Source of the DNA: GCA-003244245 sp964250265
GTDB taxonomy: Bacteria; Actinomycetota; Actinomycetes; Mycobacteriales; Pseudonocardiaceae
Length of the DNA: 64,000 nt
Assembly: GCA_964250265.1 (NCBI GenBank)
Contig: CAXUFG010000001.1
Location: forward strand, 1-64,000
Direction of reading: 5' to 3'
The notes under the pieces are model-generated. The model was given only the letters and a program-made list of their open reading frames with translations, had not been told where the DNA came from and did not search any database. The position numbers and the translations under genes are program-made. Shown here in pieces: positions 34,840-42,603 of this stretch (positions are counted from its first letter, which is position 1; each line of letters starts with the position of its first letter).

Positions 34840-35976
34840 TCAGCCAATCCGGCTCATTGCGGTGACCTGCCTCCACGGCACCGGGACGACCTTCACCACG
34901 TCGCCGCTCTGAGGCGCGTTGACGTAGAGGCCGTCACCGATGTAAATCCCGATGTGGCTGATCGGGGAGTACAACGCGATCAGATCGCCCGGCTGCAGCT
35001 GGGCCTGACTCACGCTGCGCCCCATCCGCGCCTGTTCCTGAGCTGAGTGCGGCAGACCCGGCAGGCCGGCCTTCTCGAAAGCCCATTTCACCAAACCCGA
35101 GCAGTCGAAGGTGACGGGCCCGTCACCGCCCCAGACATAGGACGAGCCCTGCTTGCTCAGCGCGATGCGTGCAGCTTGGACCGGGATGCCGGTGCCTATC
35201 AGATTGATCGGGAAGTGGGTGTTGCCGCCGGAAAGATAGGCGGCGCGGGTCTGGCGCGTCAGCTCCGCGAGGCGCTTGGTGACCACCTGGATCTGGCGGT
35301 CCATCTCGGCGCGGGAACGAGTCAGGTCACCTTCGAGGCGGGCGGCATCGTGTTCGGCCTGGCCAGCTCGCCCCGCAGCCTCATTGGCCGATCGCTGCGC
35401 CTGCTGGGTCTGCGCGACGGCGCCGGTGAGCCGATCCAGTGCATGCTTACTGTCCACAGCGAGCATATCCAGCGCCGACATCTGGTCCAGGAAATCTTGA
35501 GGCGAGTCACTGACCAGCAGAGCTGACAACCGGGACAGCCGCACACCTTGGAACGACGCGCTGGTCAGCCGGTCGACTTGTCCCCGGTACTGACTCTGGA
35601 CTACCCGGGCGCGATCTGCCGAGGCGGCGGCAGCGTTGGCATCTGCTTTAGCTCGGTCCAGATCAGTACGGCGGGCGTTCAACTGATCACGAGCGTAGTG
35701 CCAGCTCTCGGTGAGCACTTCTGCCTGCCGATTCAGCGCAGCGAGCTGCTCCAGCGCAGTTTGGCCATCCCCTGGCACCGCAGGGTCGGCGGTCGCCGTG
35801 GTGGGCAGCACGCTCGCCAGAAGACCTACCGTTGCGGCGGTGACCGTTGCCGACACACCGCGCTTCACGACACCGTGTCTCACCGCCCCGAGTCGTCTGA
35901 GGACCCGGAGTCTGCTGCTATCAGACCCCCGGCCACCAGCACCCACAACACCGGACTTCAGATGATGCGACGACAC
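34840..35976 (-). CDS. NlpC/P60 cell-wall hydrolase 1 (Rv2190c/RipC type)
   Basis: A 378-aa secreted endopeptidase. An N-terminal export signal (about residues 38-62) is followed by a long coiled coil (about 70-240) and an NlpC/P60 domain (about 265-378) with catalytic Cys292 in TFDCSGLVKWA and His in PISHIGIYIG. It would cut the peptide stem of peptidoglycan. GTG 35976 has AGGAG about 12 bases upstream. The leader holds a c-di-AMP riboswitch. A paralogue lies 750 bases upstream on the same strand. Confidence 0.88.
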   Translation of the reverse strand: MSSHHLKSGVVGAGGRGSDSSRLRVLRRLGAVRHGVVKRGVSATVTAATVGLLASVLPTTATADPAVPGDGQTALEQLAALNRQAEVLTESWHYARDQLNARRTDLDRAKADANAAAASADRARVVQSQYRGQVDRLTSASFQGVRLSRLSALLVSDSPQDFLDQMSALDMLAVDSKHALDRLTGAVAQTQQAQRSANEAAGRAGQAEHDAARLEGDLTRSRAEMDRQIQVVTKRLAELTRQTRAAYLSGGNTHFPINLIGTGIPVQAARIALSKQGSSYVWGGDGPVTFDCSGLVKWAFEKAGLPGLPHSAQEQARMGRSVSQAQLQPGDLIALYSPISHIGIYIGDGLYVNAPQSGDVVKVVPVPWRQVTAMSRIG

Positions 35977-36002
35977 GTCGCGGCTGTCTCCTCTTCCCTT
36001 GG

Positions 36003-36141
36003 ACCGCCTACCGGGTTCAGCTGATGGGTTCGGGCCGGTGTGGAGCAGCCCTACCGAGCGGGCATGATGTCCCACCCGGATTCACCCGGGGGAAAGGTGG
36101 ATCCCCGGCTCGGCTGGCGACGATCCACTGGCGACGATCCA
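36003..36141 (-). promoter_or_regulatory. c-di-AMP (ydaO-yuaA type) riboswitch
   Basis: Read on the minus strand the leader contains the hallmark words of the ydaO riboswitch in order: GCCGGGGATCCACC, GGGTGAATCCGG, GGTAGGGCTGCTCC and CCGAACCC followed by CAGCTGAACCCGGTAGGCGG near 36004-36035. In actinobacteria this class controls peptidoglycan hydrolase genes (for example rpfA), turning them off when c-di-AMP is high. It ends about 27 bases before the NlpC/P60 start. The 5' outer strand is duplicated (see the repeat entry). Confidence 0.88.
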
Positions 36142-36151
36142 CCTGGCGACG
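36114..36151. repeat. 14-bp tandem duplication at the riboswitch 5' stem
   Basis: CTGGCGACGATCCA occurs at 36114-36127 and 36128-36141, with a partial third copy CTGGCGACG at 36143-36151. In RNA sense each copy is TGGATCGTCGCCAG, which includes the strand expected to form the outer stem with the 3' GGCGGTCC of the riboswitch. Confidence 0.85.
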
Positions 36152-36330
36152 CAAGCCGATTCGGCGGCGACCTGCGTCGCCGCCCGTTTGGGAGGCACCT
36201 ACCGCAAAGTCTCGGGAAGATTACGAAAAGTCACCGACACTGTCACCACCGACGCGCCAGCAATAAGACAAAAGTGGCCGCTGGGCACGATGGACGTCAT
36301 CACCCACGGAGCAGTGTTCGGTTCCACCGA
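36142..36330 (-). other. Upstream leader/promoter region of the riboswitch transcript
   Basis: No gene is seen. A perfect hairpin (9-bp stem GGCGGCGAC/GTCGCCGCC, 4-base loop) lies at 36163-36184, just 5' of the riboswitch in RNA sense. TAATCT at about 36215-36220 on the minus strand is a candidate -10. The rest is the gap to the small Cys4 gene. Confidence 0.5.
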
Positions 36331-36615
36331 TCAGCTTACGTACCGCCGAGACCGCTCAACGCCCCTCGCAGACCGCTCAACGCCGTCGGGCTGGTGGTCA
36401 CCGCAATCGGACCCTGCCGCGCCTGTTCTGTGCACCTCGTAACGATCCACCAGTTGCAAGCGCGGCACCATGCCGGCCTCAGCCAGGGTGTCCAGCGCCC
36501 AACGCTCAGTACCGTCGAACTCGACACCACCGGGCGGCGTGCCCAGCAGGGCGGTGATGACACAGTCCTGGCAGGCGCCACCACGCACGGCACACCGGTC
36601 GCAATCCACAATCAT
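36331..36615 (-). CDS. Small four-cysteine protein between the NlpC/P60 genes
   Basis: A 94-aa protein with C5-x2-C8-x6-C15-x2-C18 at the N-terminus, a likely zinc or Fe-S site, then LLGTPPGGVEFDGTERWALDT and EAGMVPRLQLV. The pattern recurs in actinobacterial small proteins of unknown function. ATG 36615 has GGAG six bases upstream. The C-terminal tail repeats GVERSARGVERSRR because of a repeated 14-bp DNA unit (GACCGCTCAACGCC) near 36350-36385. It lies between two paralogous cell-wall hydrolases on the same strand. Confidence 0.65.
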   Translation of the reverse strand: MIVDCDRCAVRGGACQDCVITALLGTPPGGVEFDGTERWALDTLAEAGMVPRLQLVDRYEVHRTGAAGSDCGDHQPDGVERSARGVERSRRYVS

Positions 36616-36720
36616 GTCGGGCTCCATCTCGCTCGTGATCTCGTCACTGCGGACGGTAGACCGCACCACCGACATTCTCGCGCCAGCGATACTCCTGATC
36701 CGGTAGCTGGTGGACAGCGG

Positions 36721-37758
36721 TCAGCCGATCCGGCGGATCGCTGTCACCTCGCGCCATGGGACTCTGGCGACCTTCACCACATCGCCACTCTGCGGGGCGT
36801 TGATGTAAAGACCGTTTCCGACGTAGATGCCGATGTGGCTCACCGGCGAGTACAGCGCAATGAGATCACCGGGTAAGAGGGCTGAAACCACCGCGGTGCC
36901 CACCCTGGCCTGGTCGAAGGCCACCCTCGGTAGGCTAACCCCAGCCTGACGGTAGGCCCACATCACCAGACCCGAGCAATCAAAGGTACCTGGCCCTTCG
37001 GCGCCCCAGATGTAGGGCGCTCCCTGCCGGGTCAACGCGGCACGCAGAGCTCTGATTCCCAGAGTGTCACCGACCAGGTCAATCGGGTAGTCGGTGAATC
37101 CTTCGGAGGCATAGTGGGCGAACTCGTCGGCGGTGAGTTTGCCAAGACGCTCCTGCACCAGGTTGATCTGGCGGCCCATCTCTAGCCGGGCCTTCGCCAC
37201 ATCGCCGGCAATCCGAGCGGCATCGAGTTCCGCGACGGCCGCACGCGTCTCGGCGTCGGTGGCAGCAAGCTCTGCCTGCTCGGTACGCGCGACAGCGCCG
37301 GCCAGCTTGTCCATCGCCGTTCGGTTACTCACCGCCAGCACATCCAACGCAGACATCTGATCCATGAACTGCTGCGGCGAATCACTGATCAACATGGCGG
37401 TCAAGCTGCTGATACGGACGCCCTCGAACGTGGCGCTGGTCAGCCGATCCACCTGTGCGCGGAACTCGCGCTGGGCCGCACGGGCCTGGTCAGCCGTGGC
37501 AGTAGCGGCTGCTACATCGCGATGCGCCCGGTCGGCATCGGCCTGACGGGCCAGCAGCCGATCGCTAGCCAACTTCCACTGCTCGGTGATCACCTCAGCC
37601 TGACGGCTCAACGCACGAGCCTCAGTAACGGTCCCCGTCGGATCGGGTGCGGGGGCGGGATCGGCGGCCGCGGTCGCTGGTGGCATGCTCAGCACGGCAG
37701 CGAAGGCCACGCCAGCCGCCACGTTACGGAGCACGCGGTTCTGACGATGGAACACCAC
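36721..37758 (-). CDS. NlpC/P60 cell-wall hydrolase 2
   Basis: A 345-aa paralogue of hydrolase 1: export signal (about residues 8-35), coiled coil (about 45-215), NlpC/P60 domain (about 230-345) with Cys261 in TFDCSGLVMWA and His in PVSHIGIYVG. GTG 37758 or the following GTG 37755 is the start; GGAG lies about 9-10 bases upstream of the first. The leader shows no c-di-AMP riboswitch, unlike its paralogue, so the pair is probably under different control. Confidence 0.87.
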   Translation of the reverse strand: MVFHRQNRVLRNVAAGVAFAAVLSMPPATAAADPAPAPDPTGTVTEARALSRQAEVITEQWKLASDRLLARQADADRAHRDVAAATATADQARAAQREFRAQVDRLTSATFEGVRISSLTAMLISDSPQQFMDQMSALDVLAVSNRTAMDKLAGAVARTEQAELAATDAETRAAVAELDAARIAGDVAKARLEMGRQINLVQERLGKLTADEFAHYASEGFTDYPIDLVGDTLGIRALRAALTRQGAPYIWGAEGPGTFDCSGLVMWAYRQAGVSLPRVAFDQARVGTAVVSALLPGDLIALYSPVSHIGIYVGNGLYINAPQSGDVVKVARVPWREVTAIRRIG

Positions 37759-37984
37759 CAGCGGACTTCTCCTATTCTCGGACCACAGGCCCGAAGGCGT
37801 GACTCTTAACGGGAGATCATCCCGCTTATTTGACGTAACGGCCCAATGAGCCACATGGTCGCGTCTCTTCACTCCAAAGAAGTTGCGACGCCACTCCACG
37901 GCGGCACAATCTTGTCTACCATTACACTGCGTTACAACAAATCAAAGGTGCTTAGAGTCGCCTGCTGGTCAGCGGTGTCCTGCG

Positions 37985-39046
37985 TCAGCGCAGCGTTGCA
38001 GACAGCTCATTGGCTAGGCCCATCCAGCGCTCCAGCAGGGCCGCTGCGGCACCGGAGTCAACGGCTTGGGCGGCACGCTGAGCCATTTCTGGAAAATTGT
38101 CGAGCAGATCCCCGGCGAGTCCGCGGTGGGCGACAAGCGCCGCGGCGGCGTTGAGCAACACCGCGTCCCGCACCGGACCGGGATCTCCGGCGAGCAGCCG
38201 TCGCACCGCGTCAGCATTGGCCGCGGCGTCACCACCACGTAGATCCTCCCGCCGGCCCACCGGCACGCCCAGCACAACCGGGTCCAGCTGATCACGCCTG
38301 ACGACCCCGCCCTCGACCACCCACACCGAGGTAGTGGTCGTGGTGGTGACCTCGTCGAGCCCATCGTCACCCCGAACGACCAGCGCACTGACGCCACGAT
38401 CGGCGAGCACTTGGGCAATCACCGGCGCCATTCGCAGGTTCGCGCAGCCCACCAGTGCAGCCGCGGGTTGCGCCGGGTTGGTCAACGGCCCGAGAAAGTT
38501 GAACGCCGTGGGGACACCAATCTCTCGGCGCACTCCGGCTGCGTGCCGCAGCGCGGGATGAAACAGAGGTGCAAAGCAGAACCCGATTCCTACCTCGGCG
38601 ACGCACTGCGCCACCTGATCCGGGCCGAGGTCGATCGCGACACCGAGTGCTTCGAGCACATCCGCGGCACCGCATTGGGAGGACGCCGCACGGTTGCCGT
38701 GCTTGACCACCGGTGCACCAGCAGCTGCGGTCACCAGGGCGGCCATCGTTGAGATGTTGACGGTGTGTGCTTGGTCACCCCCGGTGCCGACGACGTCCAC
38801 CGCTCGCTGGGGTAGGTGCACCCGGCACGCGTGGGAAAGCAGACCTGCGGCCAGACCGGCGATCTCCGCCGGAGTTTCACCCTTGACTCGCAGTGCCACC
38901 ACGAATGCGGCCACCTGCGCGGCAGTAGCCGCCCCTGACATCACCTGATCCATCGCCCAGGTCGTGTCCTGAGTATCCAGATCTGTACCGGCGATCAGCT
39001 GGGCGAGCAGCACTGGCCAGGTGCGGGAACGGGTCGGCGCCACCAT
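37985..39046 (-). CDS. trpD: Anthranilate phosphoribosyltransferase
   Basis: A 353-aa enzyme of tryptophan synthesis joining anthranilate and PRPP. Motifs: VVGTGGDQAHTVNIST (PRPP pyrophosphate loop), VVKHGNRAASSQCGAADVLE (the usual SSxxGSAD has Cys in place of the first Gly-neighbouring residue) and PLTNPAQPAAALVG. ATG 39046 is 12 bases downstream of the pseudo-receiver gene, so the two form a unit. It matches Rv2192c beside ctaE. Confidence 0.92.
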   Translation of the reverse strand: MVAPTRSRTWPVLLAQLIAGTDLDTQDTTWAMDQVMSGAATAAQVAAFVVALRVKGETPAEIAGLAAGLLSHACRVHLPQRAVDVVGTGGDQAHTVNISTMAALVTAAAGAPVVKHGNRAASSQCGAADVLEALGVAIDLGPDQVAQCVAEVGIGFCFAPLFHPALRHAAGVRREIGVPTAFNFLGPLTNPAQPAAALVGCANLRMAPVIAQVLADRGVSALVVRGDDGLDEVTTTTTTSVWVVEGGVVRRDQLDPVVLGVPVGRREDLRGGDAAANADAVRRLLAGDPGPVRDAVLLNAAAALVAHRGLAGDLLDNFPEMAQRAAQAVDSGAAAALLERWMGLANELSATLR

Positions 39047-39058
39047 GCTGGGAGATCC

Positions 39059-39475
39059 TCAGCCGTGTGCTGTTCGGGGCCGGTGCGAGCGCAGCACCTC
39101 AGCAACGGTCTCGGCGGCGGCCAACGGATCGAGCGGATGCACAATCACGGCGTCGGCCTGCGACCAGACCGCCAACCAGCGATCGTCCCGGCGTTTCACC
39201 GAAATGATCACCGGCGGACATTGCGCGATCTCATTCTTGAGCTGCCGAGACAGGCCCATCCCTCCGGTGGGTTGCGCCTCGCCGTCGAGGATGGCCAGAC
39301 CAACGCGACCCGCGTCGACCTCGGTCAGCACCTCGGCGATCGTGCCGGCCTCGACATACTGCACGCGACCGACATCCGCCGCAGGACGCCGCCCGACAGC
39401 GTTGATGATGGCCTCGCGCACCTCTGGACGGTGGCTGAATACCAGTACTGTGGTGGCGTCGCTTGGGACGTTCAT
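39059..39475 (-). CDS. Pseudo-receiver (response-regulator-like) protein
   Basis: A 138-aa stand-alone receiver-like fold. The strand-3 aspartate is kept (D64 in LAILDGEA), but the acidic pair after strand 1 is missing (LVFSHRPE) and the conserved lysine is His113 (VIVHPLDP). No output domain or kinase is nearby. Orthologues sit between trpD and ctaE in related actinobacteria, so it may sense or bind rather than take part in two-component signalling. It is in one unit with trpD. Confidence 0.72.
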   Translation of the reverse strand: MNVPSDATTVLVFSHRPEVREAIINAVGRRPAADVGRVQYVEAGTIAEVLTEVDAGRVGLAILDGEAQPTGGMGLSRQLKNEIAQCPPVIISVKRRDDRWLAVWSQADAVIVHPLDPLAAAETVAEVLRSHRPRTAHG

Positions 39476-39912
39476 CCGGTGTTCGTGGCCCTCGCTGTCC
39501 TAGTGCGTGCTATGTCGCTGTCTATCGGTTGCTGCATGTCCGGGGTCCCCCGCTGCCGGGCGCGCGGCCGGGGTGAATCGTAGTACGGACGATAACCGTC
39601 CCTCGAAACGTGTCGAGACGTTACCTGGAGTCGCCATCTCGGGGGCGACGTCGGCTCATGATCTGAGCCTTCCACCAGCGGCACCCCCAGTGGCCGATGG
39701 TGGCGGTCTAAGTGGTTCCCAGCGGTCAGTTCACCTCCCGGTCCAACTGACCGCGGACGACCTGATCGGCAAGCGCAGCCAGGTTCCGGCTTGACCCCGC
39801 GTGTTATCCTGCTGCCCGCGAACAACAGCTTGAGCGGTCACCAGGATTGAATCGTCACTTTGGCGGCATCCGGGCGGCCCCGGTACGGCCGCCGTCTGCA
39901 CCTTTCGTCATA
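39476..39912. other. Divergent control region between trpD unit and ctaE
   Basis: A 437-bp stretch without a supported gene. It holds a perfect 10-bp inverted repeat at 39722-39754, a second pair GTCGCC/GGCGAC near 39634-39652, and a TATCCT at 39805-39810 that could be the -10 of ctaE. No small reading frame with a good ribosome binding site was found. Confidence 0.55.
39722..39754. promoter_or_regulatory. 10-bp perfect inverted repeat upstream of ctaE
   Basis: GCGGTCAGTT (39722-39731) and AACTGACCGC (39745-39754) are separated by 13 bases. It lies about 50 bases upstream of the likely -10 of ctaE, a suitable place for an activator or repressor operator. Confidence 0.5.
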
Positions 39913-40548
39913 ATGCTCAGCGTGACCTCGTCGAGCCTGGCAGGGCCCTCCATCAGCCAGCGGGTGCACTCGCTGAACAGACCCAACATGGTCAGCGTCG
40001 GCACCATCGTCTGGTTGTCCAGCGAGCTGATGTTCTTCGCGGGCCTGTTCGCGATGTTCTTCACGGTGAAGGCGCAGCACGATGGACCGTGGCCACCGAT
40101 CCTCGCAGCCACCGGGGAACCGATCATCCTCAACAAGCCCTACGCGCTGGTGGTCACCATCATCCTGGTGTCCTCCTCGTTCACCTGCCAGTGGGGGGTG
40201 TTCAAGGCTGAACAGGGCGATGTATTCGGGTTGCGCCTCTGGTACACGATCACCCTCATCATGGGCACCCTGTTCGTCCTGGGGCAGGCCAACGAGTACC
40301 GCAACCTCGTCCACGAGGGCGTCACGATCCCCTCAGGGGCCTACGGCACCGTGTTCTACCTCACCACCGGATTTCACGGCTTGCACGTGACCGGCGGGCT
40401 GATCGCGTTCATCATCCTCATGGTTCGCACCAAGCTGAGCAAGTTCACTCCGGCTCAAGCCACCGCCGCAATCGTCGTGTCCTACTACTGGCACTTCGTC
40501 GATGTGGTATGGATCGGTCTATTCGCCACTATCTACTTCTTGCCCTGA
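39913..40548 (+). CDS. ctaE: Cytochrome c oxidase subunit III
   Basis: A 211-aa membrane protein with about five helices. SSELMFFAGLFAMFF, GTVFYLTTGFHGLHV and YYWHFVDVVWIGLFATIYF are typical of actinobacterial subunit III. It belongs to the bc1-aa3 supercomplex. ATG 39913 or GTG 39922 is the start. It is followed by qcrC-qcrA-qcrB, the standard actinobacterial order. Confidence 0.94.
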   Translation: MLSVTSSSLAGPSISQRVHSLNRPNMVSVGTIVWLSSELMFFAGLFAMFFTVKAQHDGPWPPILAATGEPIILNKPYALVVTIILVSSSFTCQWGVFKAEQGDVFGLRLWYTITLIMGTLFVLGQANEYRNLVHEGVTIPSGAYGTVFYLTTGFHGLHVTGGLIAFIILMVRTKLSKFTPAQATAAIVVSYYWHFVDVVWIGLFATIYFLP

Positions 40549-40636
40549 GTACCGCCCGTCGGAGGCCGTTGCGGGGGGCCCTGATCGGTCCGCGCACCGA
40601 ACAACACAGCACAACACAGCAGGGGTAGCCAGACTG

Positions 40637-41491
40637 ATGACCAGCGCCACACCCGACGCCCAACCGGGCGCGAACGGATCGAAGCCAACCAGGTCATCAG
40701 GCCCGGGAGCGAAGCGGGGACCACGCGGCCGGGTGCATCGCCGATTGGCCGGGATGCTCGCACTCGCCGTGGCCTTGCTGGCCACCGGCGGGCTCTACGT
40801 GGTATTCGCACCGCAGCCGCAGACCGCGCGAGCCCAGGCCGATCCAGCTCTGGTTCGCCAGGGCGAGCAGCTCTACAACAACGCCTGTATCAGCTGCCAT
40901 GGATCGAACCTACAGGGAGTGACAGATCGGGGACCAAGCCTGATCGGGGTCGGCGAAGCTGCCGTGTACTTCCAGGTCTCCACCGGCCGGATGCCCGCGT
41001 CGCGGCAGGAAGCGCAGGTCGCCGAGAAGCCGGTCAAATTCAGCCCCCAGGAGATCGACGCGCTCGGTGCCTTCGTGCAGGCCAACGGAGGGGGGCCCGT
41101 GGTGCCCAAGGAAAACCTCGCGGGCGGCGATGCGGCCAGGGGCGGCGACCTGTTCCGGCTCAACTGCGCGTCCTGTCACCAGTTCACCGGGCGCGGTATC
41201 TCCCTCTCATCCGGTAAGTACGCACCCGCGATCAAGGATGTGAATCCCCAACAGATCTACACCGCAATGGTCAGCGGGCCGCAGAGCATGCCCCGGTTCT
41301 CCGACCGGCAGCTGACGCCGGAGCAAAAGCGGGACATCATTGCATACGTGGAGTCGATCACTGAGGAGCGCAACAACCCGGGTGGCTACTCCCTTGGTGG
41401 TTACGGGCCGGTATCGGAGGGCCTGATCGCCTGGATCGTTGGGATCGCGGCGCTGGTCGGTGTCACGCTGTGGATCGGAGCGAAGGCATGA
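40637..41491 (+). CDS. qcrC: Cytochrome bc1 complex diheme cytochrome c subunit
   Basis: A 284-aa membrane-anchored cytochrome with two CxxCH haem sites (CISCHG and CASCHQ), an N-terminal helix (LALAVALLATGGLYVVF) and a C-terminal helix (IAWIVGIAALVGVTLWIG). It replaces soluble cytochrome c by passing electrons directly to the oxidase. ATG 40637 is used. Its stop overlaps the qcrA start (ATGA). Confidence 0.94.
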   Translation: MTSATPDAQPGANGSKPTRSSGPGAKRGPRGRVHRRLAGMLALAVALLATGGLYVVFAPQPQTARAQADPALVRQGEQLYNNACISCHGSNLQGVTDRGPSLIGVGEAAVYFQVSTGRMPASRQEAQVAEKPVKFSPQEIDALGAFVQANGGGPVVPKENLAGGDAARGGDLFRLNCASCHQFTGRGISLSSGKYAPAIKDVNPQQIYTAMVSGPQSMPRFSDRQLTPEQKRDIIAYVESITEERNNPGGYSLGGYGPVSEGLIAWIVGIAALVGVTLWIGAKA

Positions 41492-42603
41492 GTAGCCACG
41501 AGCGCCAGCTCCCGAGTGATGCCGATCTCGCGACCGCGAGCCGGGAAGACCTGGTCCGCCTCGGTTTGGCACTGGATGGCGTGACCATCGCGCACCGGGA
41601 GGATCCATTCCCGATACCGGGTACCCGTGCGGAGAAGCGCACCGAACGCAAGATTGCGCGATGGTTCATCATCGCTGCCCTGGCCGGGCTGGTTTTTCTG
41701 GCCGCCTATCTGTTCTGGCCCTTCGAGTACGCGCCGCCCGGCAGCCCAGGCGGCCGGCACCAGCTCTACCAGCTCTACACCCCGATCATCGGCGTGTTTT
41801 TCGGGTTGGCGGTGTTTGCCGTAGGAGCTGGGACGATTGCCTACGCCAAGCTCCTGCTCCCGCACGAGACCGCGGTGCAGGAGCGCCACGTCGGTGGCTC
41901 CTCAGCGGTTGACCGGGCGACCATCGGCGCGATCCTGGCCGACTCAGGCGCCCGGAGCGGCATCGCACGGCGATCTCTGATCAAGCGGGCGGCCGGGCTC
42001 GGGGCCGCCGTCCTCGGCGCCGGACTGGGGGTCTTCGCCCTGGGCGGTCTGGTGCGCAACCCGTGGAAGGGCGGTGACCAGGCCGCGCTGTGGGTCACGC
42101 CGTGGCGTTCGCCTAATGGCGAACCGGTATTCCTGCGATATGACTCCGAGAAACTCGCCCTGGCGCGCCCCGAAGACCTCGCCGCCGGCAGCATCGCGAC
42201 CGTCTTCCCCTACAAACGCTCCTGGTCGGAGAAGGAGGCCCACACTGCGCTGCGCGCTTCCGACAGCCCGGTGATGCTCATCCGGTTGCGTCCTGAGCAG
42301 GCAGCCCAGGTGGTCCAGCGCAAGGGGCAGGTCGGGTTCCACTACGGCGACTTCTACGCGTATTCGAAGATCTGCACCCACCTCGGCTGCCCCGCTTCGC
42401 TGTACGAGGCCCAGACCGCTCGGCTGCTCTGTCCATGCCACCAATCGCAGTTCAACATGCTCGAGTACGCCAAGCCGGTGTTCGGCCCTGCTACCCGGGC
42501 CTTGCCTCAGCTGCACATCGACGTGAACGATGAGGGATACTTCTATGCCAAGGGCGACTTCATCGAGCCCGTAGGACCAGCGTTCTGGGAGCGGAGGTCA
42601 TGA
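41488..42603 (+). CDS. qcrA: Cytochrome bc1 complex Rieske iron-sulfur subunit
   Basis: A 371-aa Rieske protein with three membrane helices before the cluster domain, the actinobacterial form. Cluster ligands are C296-T-H-L-G-C301 and C315-P-C-H318. ATG 41488 overlaps the qcrC stop and its own stop overlaps the qcrB start, so the three genes are translationally coupled. Confidence 0.95.
   Translation: MSSHERQLPSDADLATASREDLVRLGLALDGVTIAHREDPFPIPGTRAEKRTERKIARWFIIAALAGLVFLAAYLFWPFEYAPPGSPGGRHQLYQLYTPIIGVFFGLAVFAVGAGTIAYAKLLLPHETAVQERHVGGSSAVDRATIGAILADSGARSGIARRSLIKRAAGLGAAVLGAGLGVFALGGLVRNPWKGGDQAALWVTPWRSPNGEPVFLRYDSEKLALARPEDLAAGSIATVFPYKRSWSEKEAHTALRASDSPVMLIRLRPEQAAQVVQRKGQVGFHYGDFYAYSKICTHLGCPASLYEAQTARLLCPCHQSQFNMLEYAKPVFGPATRALPQLHIDVNDEGYFYAKGDFIEPVGPAFWERRS

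Noticed and set aside
37759..37984. Second c-di-AMP riboswitch ahead of NlpC/P60 gene 2
   Set aside because: None of the conserved words (GGGTGAATCC, CCGAACCC) occur in this leader on the minus strand.
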